From Lagopus muta (taxonomy: Eukaryota > Chordata > Aves > Galliformes > Phasianidae): DNA of 64,000 bases. The notes beneath the pieces are model-generated. The model had not been told where the DNA came from, did not search any database, and saw only the letters and a program-made list of their open reading frames with translations. The stretch lies in the NCBI RefSeq assembly GCF_023343835.1, contig NC_064439.1:30233933-30297932 (forward strand), given 5' to 3'. Of the stretch, positions 34,401 to 42,400 are shown in pieces; position 1 is the stretch's first letter; each line of letters begins with the position of its first letter. A program made the position numbers and the translations under genes.

Positions 34401-35607
34401 TAAGTGAAAACAATCCTTGCCCCAGTGAGGTATCAGAAGATGAGGGCGGGACCAGATGATCTCTGCTTCTTCAGAGAACCAGGGTGCTCAGCATGCTCCT
34501 CATGTCTGGGCTGCCAGGCCCAAGGCCCTGTGGGTGCTCCATCCATCAGCACTCCTGTAACCAGCTCCAGGAACCAAAGCTGCTGTGCCAAAACTTTTCC
34601 AATCAGCCTCTGGGACAGGGAACAGATCCAACAGTGCATCACAACTCAACACAACGCACTGACTGACTGACTTGGCAACTGCTTACAACAGGGGCATGAA
34701 TTTACTCACATTTAGTACTTACTGTACTAACTCAGCAGCCTGCATAGGCCACATCACCTCAGAGACAGGGAAACCTTGACCGCTACCTCTTGGCTCCGAC
34801 AAACCCACAAGTCAGTATGCCACAAGGAGCGGGAACCATGGAAAGCCAGAGGCCTTGCTGTGCCAGAAACGAGCTCCCACAAGGATCACAAGCACGCAGA
34901 CAGACTTTGCAGCACCACACGAGCAGCCAGAGGCCCTCTACACACTGGCAGACCTGAGGCCCCGAGCTGCAGAGGAGCCTCACGCACTCAGCTGGCAGGG
35001 ACCAGAGCTCGCTTCGGGGCACTGATCACACCTGCGACCGTTCCACCGCCTCCAACACCCACTGCGTTCACGTGGTTCAGCCGTGTGTCTGTAGCACCAC
35101 GGCATGGACTCGCTTCCAGACTAAAAAGGGCAGAATTAGACAGACAGACGCTCCTTAAGGCTCTGCCCCTCGTTATACAAAGGGGACGCCACAAAGCAGC
35201 CCAAAGCCACGCCGCCGCGTCCGCGCCCAACGCGGCGCGGTTCAACCGCGACACCGGGCCGCCCTGTAGGAGGAGCCGGGGCAGGGCGCGGGGGGCGCCG
35301 CGCCACGTGGAGGGGCCGCGCTTCACGGACTGTTTTGGCGCAGCACGGCAGGCGCCCCCCAGCCCCTCGGACAAAGGCCGCTGCCGAGGCGGGAAGCACC
35401 TCCCCGCCCGCCCGCTCGCCCGTCTCGGCCTGCGAGGGCTCTCACCTTGTCGCGAGTCGCCGCCGCCCGCGTTACCGGGCCAGCCGCCGTTGCCCGCGTT
35501 ACCGGGCCAGCCGCCGGCGCCGCCGCTCGCCCCCGCCTCACTGAGCCCGCCGCCGCTCGTCCCCGGCCGGTCGGCCGGCCCCGCCGCCGCCGCCCACGCC
35601 GCGCCAT
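16384..35607 (-). CDS. CDCA7L: CDCA7L gene, whole coding span (10 exons)
   Basis: Nuclear CDCA7-family protein. From family knowledge, CDCA7L (JPO2/R1) binds MYC and LEDGF/p75, and the C-terminal zf-4CXXC_R1 domain is the DNA-binding module; in its paralogue CDCA7 this region recruits the HELLS remodeller to hemimethylated CpG. The sequence shows ten minus-strand coding exons with GT/AG borders: 35446-35607, about 30077-30201, 25470-25610, 24682-25041, 23769-23843, 21719-21904, 20292-20423, 19297-19446, 17051-17187 and 16384-16414. All junctions are phase 0 except the last (split AGT codon). Without exon 2 the frame is open for about 457 codons, close to the roughly 454-residue human protein. 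The paralogue CDCA7 is less likely because the C-terminus reads [20 protein letters not shown], the CDCA7L pattern. Odd points: exon 2 is damaged, the exon 6 donor is weak, and the arginine/alanine-rich N-terminus differs from human. Confidence 0.93.
17051..17187 (-). CDS. CDCA7L: CDCA7L exon 9 (zinc-finger domain, second half)
   Basis: 45 codons plus two bases, acceptor TTTCTTGCAG (AG at 17189-17188), donor GAAAG|GTGAGG at 17051/17050. Reads [20 protein letters not shown], then [20 protein letters not shown] and KEYLE plus AG of a split serine codon. It supplies the remaining cysteines of the zf-4CXXC_R1 domain (CPPC, CNCSYC, and the cysteine of GRC). This is the exon that identified the gene. 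Confidence 0.97.
17490..18118 (+). mobile_element. CR1 LINE fragment (end of ORF1, start of ORF2) in CDCA7L intron 9-10 side
   Basis: Plus-strand sequence resembles the end of CR1 ORF1 and the ORF2 endonuclease start: [39 protein letters not shown]. It lies in the CDCA7L intron between exons 9 and 8, antisense to the gene. It is cut off at about 18118 by another CR1 copy in the opposite orientation. Confidence 0.85.
18119..18775 (-). mobile_element. CR1 LINE 3' fragment, inserted in another CR1
   Basis: Starts at the inverted CR1 terminus (AATCACAGAATCATTAG) and runs about 650 bases through antisense of the ORF2 C-terminal region, including the typical GGTCCTTCTCTGCAGAGCTC stretch near its far end. 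It directly abuts the plus-strand CR1 fragment, which indicates insertion into it. It is sense relative to CDCA7L. Confidence 0.9.
19297..19446 (-). CDS. CDCA7L: CDCA7L exon 8 (zinc-finger domain, first half)
   Basis: 50 codons in phase 0, acceptor TTTTTTAG (AG at 19448-19447), donor CCA|GTAAGT at 19297/19296. Begins [20 protein letters not shown] and continues [20 protein letters not shown] to SALLDP. This is the start of zf-4CXXC_R1, with metal-binding cysteine pairs CHQC and CGPC and single cysteines between them. In human CDCA7 several immunodeficiency (ICF3) substitutions fall in this domain; the basic and glycine residues here look intact. Confidence 0.97.
20292..20423 (-). CDS. CDCA7L: CDCA7L exon 7
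   Basis: 44 codons in phase 0, acceptor TTAACAG (AG at 20425-20424), donor CTA|GTAAGT at 20292/20291. Starts [20 protein letters not shown], a basic segment, then [20 protein letters not shown] and DKVL, the conserved family segment leading into the zinc-finger region. It aligns with the mammalian exon that begins GKCREYRRR. Confidence 0.94.
21719..21904 (-). CDS. CDCA7L: CDCA7L exon 6 (conserved ITRRMNPTR motif)
   Basis: 62 codons in phase 0 starting after an acceptor GATTCTAG (AG at 21906-21905). It contains [20 protein letters not shown] followed by [10 protein letters not shown], the most conserved basic motif of the CDCA7 family outside the zinc finger, then a weaker segment ([14 protein letters not shown]). 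The 3' border was set at GTG|GTATTT (21719/21718) because phase 0 is required to join exon 7 (GNCGVRK). That donor is poor (T at +4 to +6), so the last few residues are uncertain. Exon 6 seemed missing at first because its frame is buried in AT-rich intron sequence. Confidence 0.88.
22275..22517 (-). repeat. Hairpin-bearing dispersed repeat, copy 3
   Basis: Inverted copy in the CDCA7L intron between exons 6 and 5. In the minus reading: GCTGAGTCAGGGCCTGAACC, TGATTGATCACCTGAGG, a perfect 11-bp stem with loop GGCAA (22405-22431), GGGTGGAGCCTGG-like sequence, CCATTTAAGAGCTGGC, and a terminus ending GGGTAAGC. It is more diverged from the other two, especially after the TTTAAG box. Confidence 0.75.
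22808..22903 (-). mobile_element. Short CR1 3' end in CDCA7L intron
   Basis: Inverted CR1 terminus with three AATCACAG-type repeats, followed by GGTTGGAAGGGACCTCAAGG and CCAACCCCCCTGCCTGGCAG. About 95 bases; 5' truncated. Confidence 0.92.
23769..23843 (-). CDS. CDCA7L: CDCA7L exon 5
   Basis: 25 codons in phase 0, acceptor TTTCAG (AG at 23845-23844), donor TCG|GTAAGA at 23769/23768. Reads [20 protein letters not shown] and completes the conserved [15 protein letters not shown] helix begun in exon 4. It matches the CDCA7/CDCA7L family pattern closely. Confidence 0.94.
24682..25041 (-). CDS. CDCA7L: CDCA7L exon 4 (acidic and basic linker)
   Basis: 120 codons in phase 0, from an acceptor CCTGTAG (AG at 25043-25042) to the donor ATG|GTAAGA at 24682/24681. 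It starts [13 protein letters not shown], passes an acidic block ([10 protein letters not shown]), then a basic S/T-P segment and the family-specific [15 protein letters not shown] serine/glutamate-rich stretch follows ([17 protein letters not shown]), and it ends [16 protein letters not shown], which runs straight into exon 5. Mostly predicted disorder; a nuclear localisation role for the basic clusters is an inference. Confidence 0.94.
25470..25610 (-). CDS. CDCA7L: CDCA7L exon 3 (LEDGF/p75-binding-type motif 2)
   Basis: Acceptor TTTTTACAG at 25611-25619 and donor GTATGT at 25469-25464 bound 47 codons in phase 0. The exon reads [17 protein letters not shown], then [12 protein letters not shown], matching the conserved CDCA7L YFTEEL...IEDTDSETEDFAGF segment. 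The acidic S-E-T-D-A-F-E-G-F piece fits the unstructured motif (acidic-x-E/D-x-F-x-G-F) used by LEDGF/p75 partners, with casein-kinase-2-type serine/threonine sites before acidic residues. This is the intact second motif; the first is in the damaged exon 2. Confidence 0.93.
27000..28600 (+). mobile_element. CR1 LINE fragment with a nested younger CR1
   Basis: Degenerate CR1 sequence from the end of ORF1 (PDGMHLS-like, near 27180) through the ORF2 endonuclease (GGVALKEK-like near 27740, [14 protein letters not shown]-like near 27940) to the end of the RT region near 28560. It is interrupted by a separate CR1 3' end (27430-27612). It lies in the CDCA7L intron between exons 3 and 2, antisense to the gene. 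The 5' border is approximate. Confidence 0.8.
27430..27612 (+). mobile_element. Short CR1 3' end nested in an older CR1
   Basis: A typical 5'-truncated CR1 tail: GGTGAGGCACTGGATCAGGT ... GGAGTTGGACTAGATGATCT ... CCAACTCAAATAATTC. The older CR1 frame resumes directly after it, so it inserted into that element. Confidence 0.85.
28605..28795 (+). mobile_element. Old MIR-like amniote SINE
   Basis: The stretch has the MIR/CORE-SINE pattern in order: ...AACGCTTTCTATC, ATCATTATCATAACC, ACTGAGAAACCAAGGCAGA, AGGTGCCTGCAGTCACCAAG, GGCAGAGAAGCACAGGATCC. These correspond to the familiar GCGCTTT, ATTATCCCC, GAAACTGAGGCACAGA, CCAAGGTCACACAG and GGCAGAGC blocks. Strongly diverged, as expected for an ancient SINE. 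Confidence 0.55.
29697..29742. repeat. Imperfect tandem repeat of TTCTTTGACAT
   Basis: About four imperfect units of TTCTTTGACAT in the CDCA7L intron between exons 3 and 2, just left of the CR1 copy beside exon 2. Confidence 0.8.
29868..30043 (+). mobile_element. CR1 LINE 3' end beside CDCA7L exon 2
   Basis: A 5'-truncated CR1 tail (GTGGATGCCCCATCCCTGGA ... GAGCATTGTGGTCCTTTTCA ... ATTCTACGATTCTATGATTC). It is followed within eight bases by a G run and a 27-base A-rich tract (30050-30076) and then the broken CDCA7L exon 2. CR1 elements do not end in poly-A, so the A tract is not explained by this element. Confidence 0.88.
30050..30076. repeat. A-rich homopolymer tract next to CDCA7L exon 2
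   Basis: Twenty-seven bases, all A except one G at 30069, preceded by six G. It occupies the place where the end and splice donor of CDCA7L exon 2 should be. A tract like this is prone to replication slippage and to sequencing or assembly error. Confidence 0.9.
30077..30201 (-). pseudogene. CDCA7L: CDCA7L exon 2, frameshifted and without a visible donor
   Basis: An acceptor (GGAAACAG) ends at 30202 and the exon opens [20 protein letters not shown], aligning with the second exon of mammalian CDCA7L, which carries the first LEDGF/p75-binding motif (acidic-x-E-x-F-x-G-F). A run of five G (30145-30141) where four are expected shifts the frame; the original frame then meets TGA at 30132-30130. 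In the +1-corrected reading the similarity resumes ([22 protein letters not shown]) up to 30077. There the sequence becomes a T-rich run on this strand (30050-30076), then a C run, then a CR1 3' end. No GT donor is seen at the expected place. This may be an assembly or sequencing error at homopolymers, or real damage. Skipping exon 2 would keep the frame, since exons 1 and 3 meet in phase 0. Confidence 0.7.
32876..32917. repeat. Short tandem duplication in CDCA7L intron 1
   Basis: The unit AAAGCCCACAGAGCAAATG occurs twice in a row, separated by three bases. No function is suggested. Confidence 0.85.
35304..35309. promoter_or_regulatory. Palindromic E-box CACGTG in intron 1
   Basis: A perfect CACGTG lies about 140 bases downstream of the exon 1 donor, inside the CpG island. 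This is the preferred MYC/MAX and USF core. CDCA7-family genes are known MYC-linked genes, so use is plausible, but it is inferred from a 6-base match only. Confidence 0.4.
35333..35341 (+). promoter_or_regulatory. E2F-type site TTTTGGCGC
   Basis: An exact match to the E2F consensus TTTSSCGC, 25 bases from the CACGTG E-box and about 105 bases into intron 1. E2F control would fit a gene of the cell-division-cycle-associated family. It is a motif match only. Confidence 0.4.
35446..35607 (-). CDS. CDCA7L: CDCA7L exon 1 (start codon, 54 codons)
   Basis: The reading frame starts at an ATG at 35607 with G at both -3 and +4, a strong start context, and runs 54 codons to ...AAATRDK followed by a GTGAG donor (35445-35441). 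The ATR-D-K ending aligns with the short first exon of mammalian CDCA7L (ATRYQ), and phase 0 fits exon 2 and exon 3. The rest is a low-complexity arginine, alanine, glycine and proline stretch containing a 9-residue tandem duplication (AAGPVTRAT / AAGPVTRAA). It lies inside a CpG island. The long N-terminal extension relative to human is odd; a start further downstream cannot be excluded because no in-frame ATG follows in this exon. Assignment rests on position, phase and the ATR match rather than strong similarity. Confidence 0.65.
35465..35515 (-). repeat. 27-bp tandem duplication in CDCA7L exon 1
   Basis: Two 24-base units (35465-35488 and 35492-35515) are identical and separated by three bases, so the period is 27 bases or nine codons. 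It encodes AAGPVTRA twice in the N-terminal region and keeps the frame. Confidence 0.9.
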
Positions 35608-36065
35608 CGCTGCAGGAGTCCGCCGCGGGGAGCGGAGCGGAGGAGGAGGAGGACGAGGAGGAGGGAAGGGAGGAGCGCGGGGGGCGCCGCCGCCGCCGCC
35701 GCCGGCAGCGCGAGCAGCGGGAGGCGGACGGGCGGCGGCGAGGAGGAGCCGGCCCGCGGCGGCGGGAAAGGCGGGGGTGGACCCGGCACGGAGGGGCGGC
35801 TCGCAGGCGGAGGGAGGCGCTGGGCCGGGGCCGTCCTCTCCGCCCTGCTACGGCGGGGGTGTGTCTGCGAGCGAGGGGAGGGGATGCGCGCTCTGGTTTC
35901 GCCGAGTGAATCGCGGGCGCTGGGGAGGCGGAACCTGCCAGGAATGGCCTAGCCTGGCTCCGCGCCTCCTCGGGATTTAGCCGGTTGCGTGGTACAGGTG
36001 TGAAGTGAGAGCCTTAACCCAAAAAAGCACAACGGACGTGATGTGACTACAAAACCTTGGGTAAG

Positions 36066-36175
36066 CATAGAATCGTAGTATACCCCGAGTTGGAAAGGAT
36101 GACCCATGAGGGTCATCGACTCCTGGATCCATGCAGGACCACCCAAAAAGTCAGACTAGAAGCATTCCCAAGCTT
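36066..36175 (-). mobile_element. Short CR1 3' end
   Basis: Inverted CR1 terminus (CATAGAATCGTAGTATACCC) continuing through GAGTTGGAAAGGATGACCCA and GCAGGACCACCCAAAAAGTC. It lies just upstream of the CDCA7L CpG island. Confidence 0.88.
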
Positions 36176-36229
36176 CCTAAGTCAAGCACTCATAACTTGC
36201 AGTTCTTATACAAGTGATCTGTAAAGCTT

Positions 36230-36485
36230 GTAGAATCAGTAATGCTAGAAAAGACCTCTATGATCATTCAATCCGATCACCAACCCATCCACACCATGCC
36301 CACTGACCACATCCCTCAGTGCCACATCCACGCAGCTCTTGAACAGCTCCAGGGACAGTGACCCCACCACCTCCCTGGGCAGCCTGTGCCACTGAAGCAC
36401 CACTCTTTCTGAAAAGATATTTTTCCTAATATCCAAGCTGAAAAGATGAGACCACTGTGAGGCAGAGCTATTTTCTTCCAACAGC
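36230..36485 (-). mobile_element. CR1 3' end
   Basis: Antisense CR1 tail of about 255 bases: CCCACTGACCACATCCCTCA, CAGGGACAGTGACCCCACCA, GGGCAGCCTGTGCCACTGAA. In the minus reading it encodes the CR1 ORF2 end ([17 protein letters not shown]). Confidence 0.93.
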
Positions 36486-39400
36486 AAGTCAGCAGTTCAA
36501 ATTCCAAACGTCCCAAAGGGTGGCATATAATAAAACCAGAAACTGCCCTGCAGTCTAGCTGAAATAAACCCATGATAAGTGTCTTTAGAGGTTTGTGCTG
36601 ATAAAACCAAATCATATGAACCAACTGTACTTCCCCTTACAGCTTACCTTCCAACCCAGTGAGGAATTACCACACTAAAAATTGGTCATTTTGGTTATTT
36701 TAATACTATCTGAACATCAAAGAATTATGTTAAACACATTTTAATTTGGGGCACAGCTTCAAAATACATTGTGTAGTTTGTCACTATCACGGGTTCCCAA
36801 TCCTGATAGGGGATTTTAAATATTGTACTGTAAATCCTCACTTACAGTAAAAGTCAGATAAAGAATATTTTCTTGCTGAAAAGTGAAGGACAGATGAGAA
36901 ACGATCTTTTTCTACCCCACTCTGAACAGTCAAATAAGTGGATGAAATGCTCCTCTGTGCAATATAGTATCTGATCCTCAGAATAACCAACATGGATAGA
37001 TTCCCAAGGTGGACTTCCCATTGAAGTACCTCCAAGCTTTTATATTCCAGCCAAGGGGAGAGTATTTGTTAGCAGTGAATGTGAATAAAGTAGTTACAAG
37101 CACACAAAGACCTGTTAGCCAAAGCAGGCCATTTAAATGCTGGTATGCATTGCAATATCCACTACAGAGGCACCTGCAGTTGTCACTCAGAGTGCAGAAA
37201 GAAGGAGCTTTGTGGATAAGGTGGGGAGGAGTGGATTCAGCAGCAGAAGAAAAGCGGGAATTATGTATAATATCTGCCAAACTGAAATGCAGACTTTTTA
37301 AAATATGACAGAATAAAAATCTCTCGTGCAGTGTGGAGCTCACGCATTCCCAAATGACGTGTTTTATGTATTCGGTTGCTGACCCTGAATTCAGTTTTGT
37401 CGCTTGTCCCCAACAGTCTACATTATGAAGCACTTCATTTGTTAAAAGCTGTCAAGATGCTACCTTGGATTGTGAACAGCAGATTTGAGATGATTGTGTT
37501 GACTGTCCTGTGCTAAATTAGAGTGAATAAAATTGCGTTCTGTTACAATAGAGATGTGCAGCTATTATGCTGTTACAAATACATTATGAATCGCCTGGTA
37601 AGATCTTCTGCTATTTTATGCAATTTGTTTCTTTCTCTTTTTCTGTTAACTTTCCACTTTGTTTTATACTTGCACATTCATTCACAGCATTTTCCAGCCC
37701 TTTATGCTATCTAGTGCTCTTTATTTTCTTCTTTTAGAAGTGGAATTTCAAAAATTCCCTTAGTTTAATTTGTCTTCAGTTCTACCTGAAGCACTTAGCA
37801 ACACGCATTTTCTGTCACTGAATTCCTGCCCATTTTCATTACCTCTTTTCACATTACTTCAAAGTTTGTCTTTCTAACCCCAATAGCTTTCATGTTATTG
37901 CCCTGCCAGTGGAATCTCATCAGCCGCTCAGATGAGGTTCAGCCAGATTCCAGGTACTCTTCAACTTCAGCCTTAATATATTAAGCCTGAACTATTTCAC
38001 AACGACTGGGTCCAGAATAGCTTCTGACCTTGCTCATCATCCTGTGAGAGCGTTGCTGATAATGCCTCAGTCCAGGACTTCGGACTCTTAAACTGGATAA
38101 TGAAACTCATAACAATAAGTTCTATTTCAGCGATACCATTACAACCAGACTGTAACTTTCCAAACAGAACAAATGTGGACTGAAGGAATTACTAGCAGCT
38201 CTAGCTATGCGCATCCAGAACAGCACATCAATTTATGTCGACTGCCTCACTACCATCCTGATGCACAGTAAAATTACAGGACAGGACTGCCATTTTTCCA
38301 AAGTGGCCTTGTAAATGAAAAATTTGTTTGCTGTTAGTTTCAAATGAAAGGGTACCATTCTAGGTTATAATTCTGGACTTTCGTGCTGTAAATTCACCAA
38401 GCTGGATAAAAGCAAAAATCAGTCATCATTCCTGAGCTCTGTTTTCACTGCTCCCTCCAACAGTCTCTGATTTGGGGGCCATTGTAGTCATGGCTGGGGG
38501 TTTTGCTCCTATCTTCCTGCCACCACATTTCCCCAAGACCTGTCAAGCATTTTAAGTAGCATGCACTTTCCCACACTTCTCAATGAATGCTGACATACCT
38601 AACTTAAAAGGATTACTTTCTGCTGTGAGGAATTGTAATCCTCTTTTCCTGCTCTGCAAATCCTCTAGTAAGTGAAAAAGAAAGGCCAAGATCTGTTCTG
38701 CTGTGCAGGGCAAATCACCATCCCAGAAGGTATAGAAGAAAACAACAAATCTAAGATTTACTTGTGGTCACGCTTGTCCAGGAGCTGTGTGCCTATGTAT
38801 TAACTCATTGGCATCTTTCATCACTATTTTTGGTGCTTCGATATTTTCTGTCCTAGTTTCTAATAGCTATATGAATGCATGAACAATTGCTACATGAATG
38901 GTGCTCAGGACAAAACAAGTCTCTCAGAGTTGTCTACAAAGTGCAATGGATGCTGAATTGCCTTAATGCAAACACAGTTTTTAATAAGCTGCATTCTCTT
39001 AGCAAGCCACGTACTTTTAGCTCATGTACAAAAACCAGCAGTTTTCCAAACCACTTGATATCAGCTTGTATAGTATTTTCAAAAGCCAACATGGAAGATG
39101 CTGGCGGAGGTGAAGGCTCATAATCTGAGAGTAGCTGATGCAGGAACATGAGCACAAATGTTCCTACTGCTTTGATTTCCACCCACCCATCTCAAAACAT
39201 TTCCTCACAGCTAGTGGCTGTTCAACAAATTGGTTTGTGGGTGAAGCTGAGGATAAAATTTGGGTGATCTCACTGTGCCATCTGAGTCTGAAGCCTCAGG
39301 CTATTCCATTACAATAGCAACCTGAATACTGACAACTAGAGTCTTCCACATGCTCTCTCAGTTCCCTTAAAAGAGCTGCACAGTGGTTTGAGGGTTCAAG

Positions 39401-42400
39401 GGAGAGATGCTGCCAATAACATTTTCATTATTGAAAATGTTATTTCATTGTTTCAAGTTGCAAACTAATATTTTGTTTCCAGTGATTCATAAGTTGATGA
39501 ACCAGGATCAGTACCACATTCCCCGCCTTTCCATTACACTTGGACAGCAAGCTGTACTCACAAGGCTAATGAATTCCAGCATCCACATTCCACACAGGAA
39601 GTATTGCCCTTTTCAGCACATTACTGCTACAGCAAAAAAATTAATAAAAAGTAAAAAATCCATGCTCCAACTTTGTGGAACCATCCTTAGCATTCTTGTC
39701 TTGATCTAATTCTACAAGTCTTAGGTCAAGGCAAGCAGTCAGTGTATCAGTGCTTGGTAGTATTAGTCCATTGATCCTAAAATTACTTGTTGATATTTGG
39801 GTGTGTCGTGTTTTTAGTAATTTTTGGCTGTATTTCAGCCCAATCTGACTGATGACTTCTTCCAAACTACCCATGGCAGGGTTGTGTTAATACTACCTAA
39901 TTCTTTCTTGGTGAATTACACAGCATCAGCAGAGGTGGTCATTTCAGCTGGATATGGGAAATGCCCATCTCTTCCCTACCTTCCCAGCTATTCATCTGGG
40001 ACAAATGAGCCTTATTGTTTGAGAGAAATGAACTTTGAATTCTCTCTTCAGAGGAAGTGTTGTTTTGTATGGTGTAAGCTGGGATCATCTGACCTTTCCC
40101 CTCCTTCTTTCCATAGATTAAAAAAGGCCAGGAACATATGGTAACATCCCATACCATCCACATTCTCTAGGGAGTTCTCTTCCTGATTCTATCCCCTATG
40201 ATCTCTCATCCTTCTAATTTCTTTTGGAGGCTGATTTGTCAGTTCTGTAAATCCTGCTAGAGATCACTGTTGTTAGTAACACAGATTTCCCCCAAGAATC
40301 TGCTCTGTCTCTATCAATCATCAGTCCACTTCAATATTTGAAACTGGAAGAGCAATCTGCTCTGACTTCTTACACCCAATGAAGTCTTTGTGTCAGTGCT
40401 TTTTTCTCATATGAATTATTAATATCAATTGTTGCTTTTGGCAAACTCTGTTTCAGTTTTACTAAATATGAGTCAATTTTTGAGTTTTGAAAATACTTCT
40501 ACAATCTGTCAATTGAGAGGTCTCTCAACGTAATTCCGTCTTGACTCCACGAGTTTTTCTCTTCAGCTTCTGGATCTTGTTTGGAAATCATCTGCATGAT
40601 TAAACAAGTGAAAGTGTAGGCAATTACAGCTTGCTTCATTTAGATGCAGAAAATGAAGGCATGTATGCACTAAGGCATTTCTTTGTTGCATTTAATTACC
40701 ATGTACTTGGAGACCTGTTTCTTTAATAAATTAAAATTTAAAAAAAAAAAGGAAGAAAATGGACTTTTTATTCTGCACTTATATTCAGGAAATGATCCTC
40801 CATTTCACCTAGTTGTCTGCTCAAAACTAGATTTCACTTCCTATCTTGTAGCTTCCATTCAGGCTTTGTCCTTATTGCTTTCTACATCTGAAACCGAGAT
40901 CTTGGTCCCATGTTTCTACTGGCACTCCTGGGAAAACCTCTCTTTTCTCTGGAAGCTCTGTCTAGTGGACCAATCAGCTTCAGCCCCTATTGGACACACT
41001 TGTATTTTTCAGCATCACATACTGTGCCACTTTGTGAATTTGCCTACGAATATCCCATCTCCACATTACTGCTGAGAATACAGTGAAAGGAGAAAGGAAG
41101 GATTTTTTTTTGTTGTCCAGGATGTTTACATTTCAGCTGAAGGAGGCAGTTTCTCTATTCTGAAATCTTCCCCTTTCCTTCTCCTGGCCTATTCTCTCTT
41201 GCGTGTCAGACAGGAAAGTGAAAGCAGTAGTGAAAAATTGCAAATTGTAGTACACACTAAATAATACATAATAAACAGGTATATCATCCATGTCTGAAGA
41301 TAGTAGAAGATGCAAAGGTAAGGAGTAACGCACACTGAGGTGAAAGTTTTGCCTTTTGTGAGACACAGAGTGCAGTACCACCTGGATTCCCCAAAAAATC
41401 CAAATTAAGTAATGTCATTTTCTTTTCGGAGCCATTAAACTGAATATGGAGATTAATTTATTGCCAGGAAGTACTAACATCTCATCATTCACTAAATCTA
41501 TGCAGCAAAAACAAAAAGAATCAGAGCACTGATCCTGGAGTTTGGAGTGAAGTGGGAGATGAAAATACAGAAGCAGAGCACAGGTTCTCATCTCCTTTGC
41601 CTCTCTTGCTCTCTAGCAGCTGACATGTCACATCCCCTGGACATCTAAGAGAATTTAAGCCTGGTCCAGATCATGCCAAGGCCTTCCTACTTGATACAGC
41701 AGCCAGCTGAAAACTCACATTGGAGGGTGCATGCCCTCAGAGGGGACTGTGTGAGATGAGCTCACCCCAGCCACCCACCTTCTTCTGTCAAATGGGGCCA
41801 ACATACAGACCAGGGCCATACTGCAGATGTGGGCCACAGCACACTGCTGTTCCAAGTCTCCAGTTGCTTAGGGAACACATTGCTTCTGCCTATTTCAATG
41901 CTTTATTTTCTCGTCTACTCCTCAATAAACTATCTTAGCAAAATAATTTTATTAATGGCTCACATTTAATTCTAGCAACTGGAATTAAGTTGGCTGTGCG
42001 CAGTAGAAAGAAACACTGGCCAGCACCCAGCTTCTCTAATTTTGAGCATAGAAACCATAGTCATGCCAGTACACCTTCTCCTCCTAGCTCTGTCTTGTGG
42101 AAACAGTCTTGTTTCCCTATTTCTCCTGAATGTAGACTGAATTCTTGAGGTGCATGCACAGCTTGCAGGATCCAGCCTCTCAAAGCAGCATAGCTGACAC
42201 TTTTTCTCTCATAGGTTGGGCAGGATCGTCAAGTGACATTCTGCCAGCGCTACACATCTGCTCAGGGCATCATAAAACTTTAACTGGATGTCTGCAATTC
42301 GAAGCTGCTCGACATGCCCCAAAGAATCAAATGATAAAAAACTACCAGCATGCAAAAAAAGCTGTATCTCAAATATTATTTCATGGCACTTTGAAGCTGC

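Larger units (their letters stand above)
30202..35445 (-). other. CDCA7L: CDCA7L intron 1
   Basis: About 5.2 kb between exon 1 and exon 2. Mostly AT-rich with short homopolymer runs. The part nearest exon 1 belongs to the CpG island and carries the E-box and E2F matches. No further coding exon was recognised in it. Confidence 0.7.
35160..35940. promoter_or_regulatory. CpG island at the CDCA7L promoter
   Basis: A sharp change to very GC-rich, CpG-dense sequence in an AT-rich window, covering exon 1 and about 300 bases on each side. The part upstream of the ATG (35608-35940) contains purine-rich GGA/GAG and GGC repeats and no obvious TATA box, as expected for a CpG-island promoter with dispersed starts. 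The exact transcription start is not visible. Confidence 0.85.

Noticed and set aside
34776-35909. 377-codon open frame on the plus strand across the CDCA7L promoter
   Set aside because: It is the antisense reading of a GC-rich CpG island, where stops are rare by chance. Its second half is low-complexity R/G/E/P, and it has no recognisable domain.
40683-41075. 130-codon plus-strand open frame
   Set aside because: AT-rich beginning with poly-lysine from an A run, no domain, no splice or promoter support.
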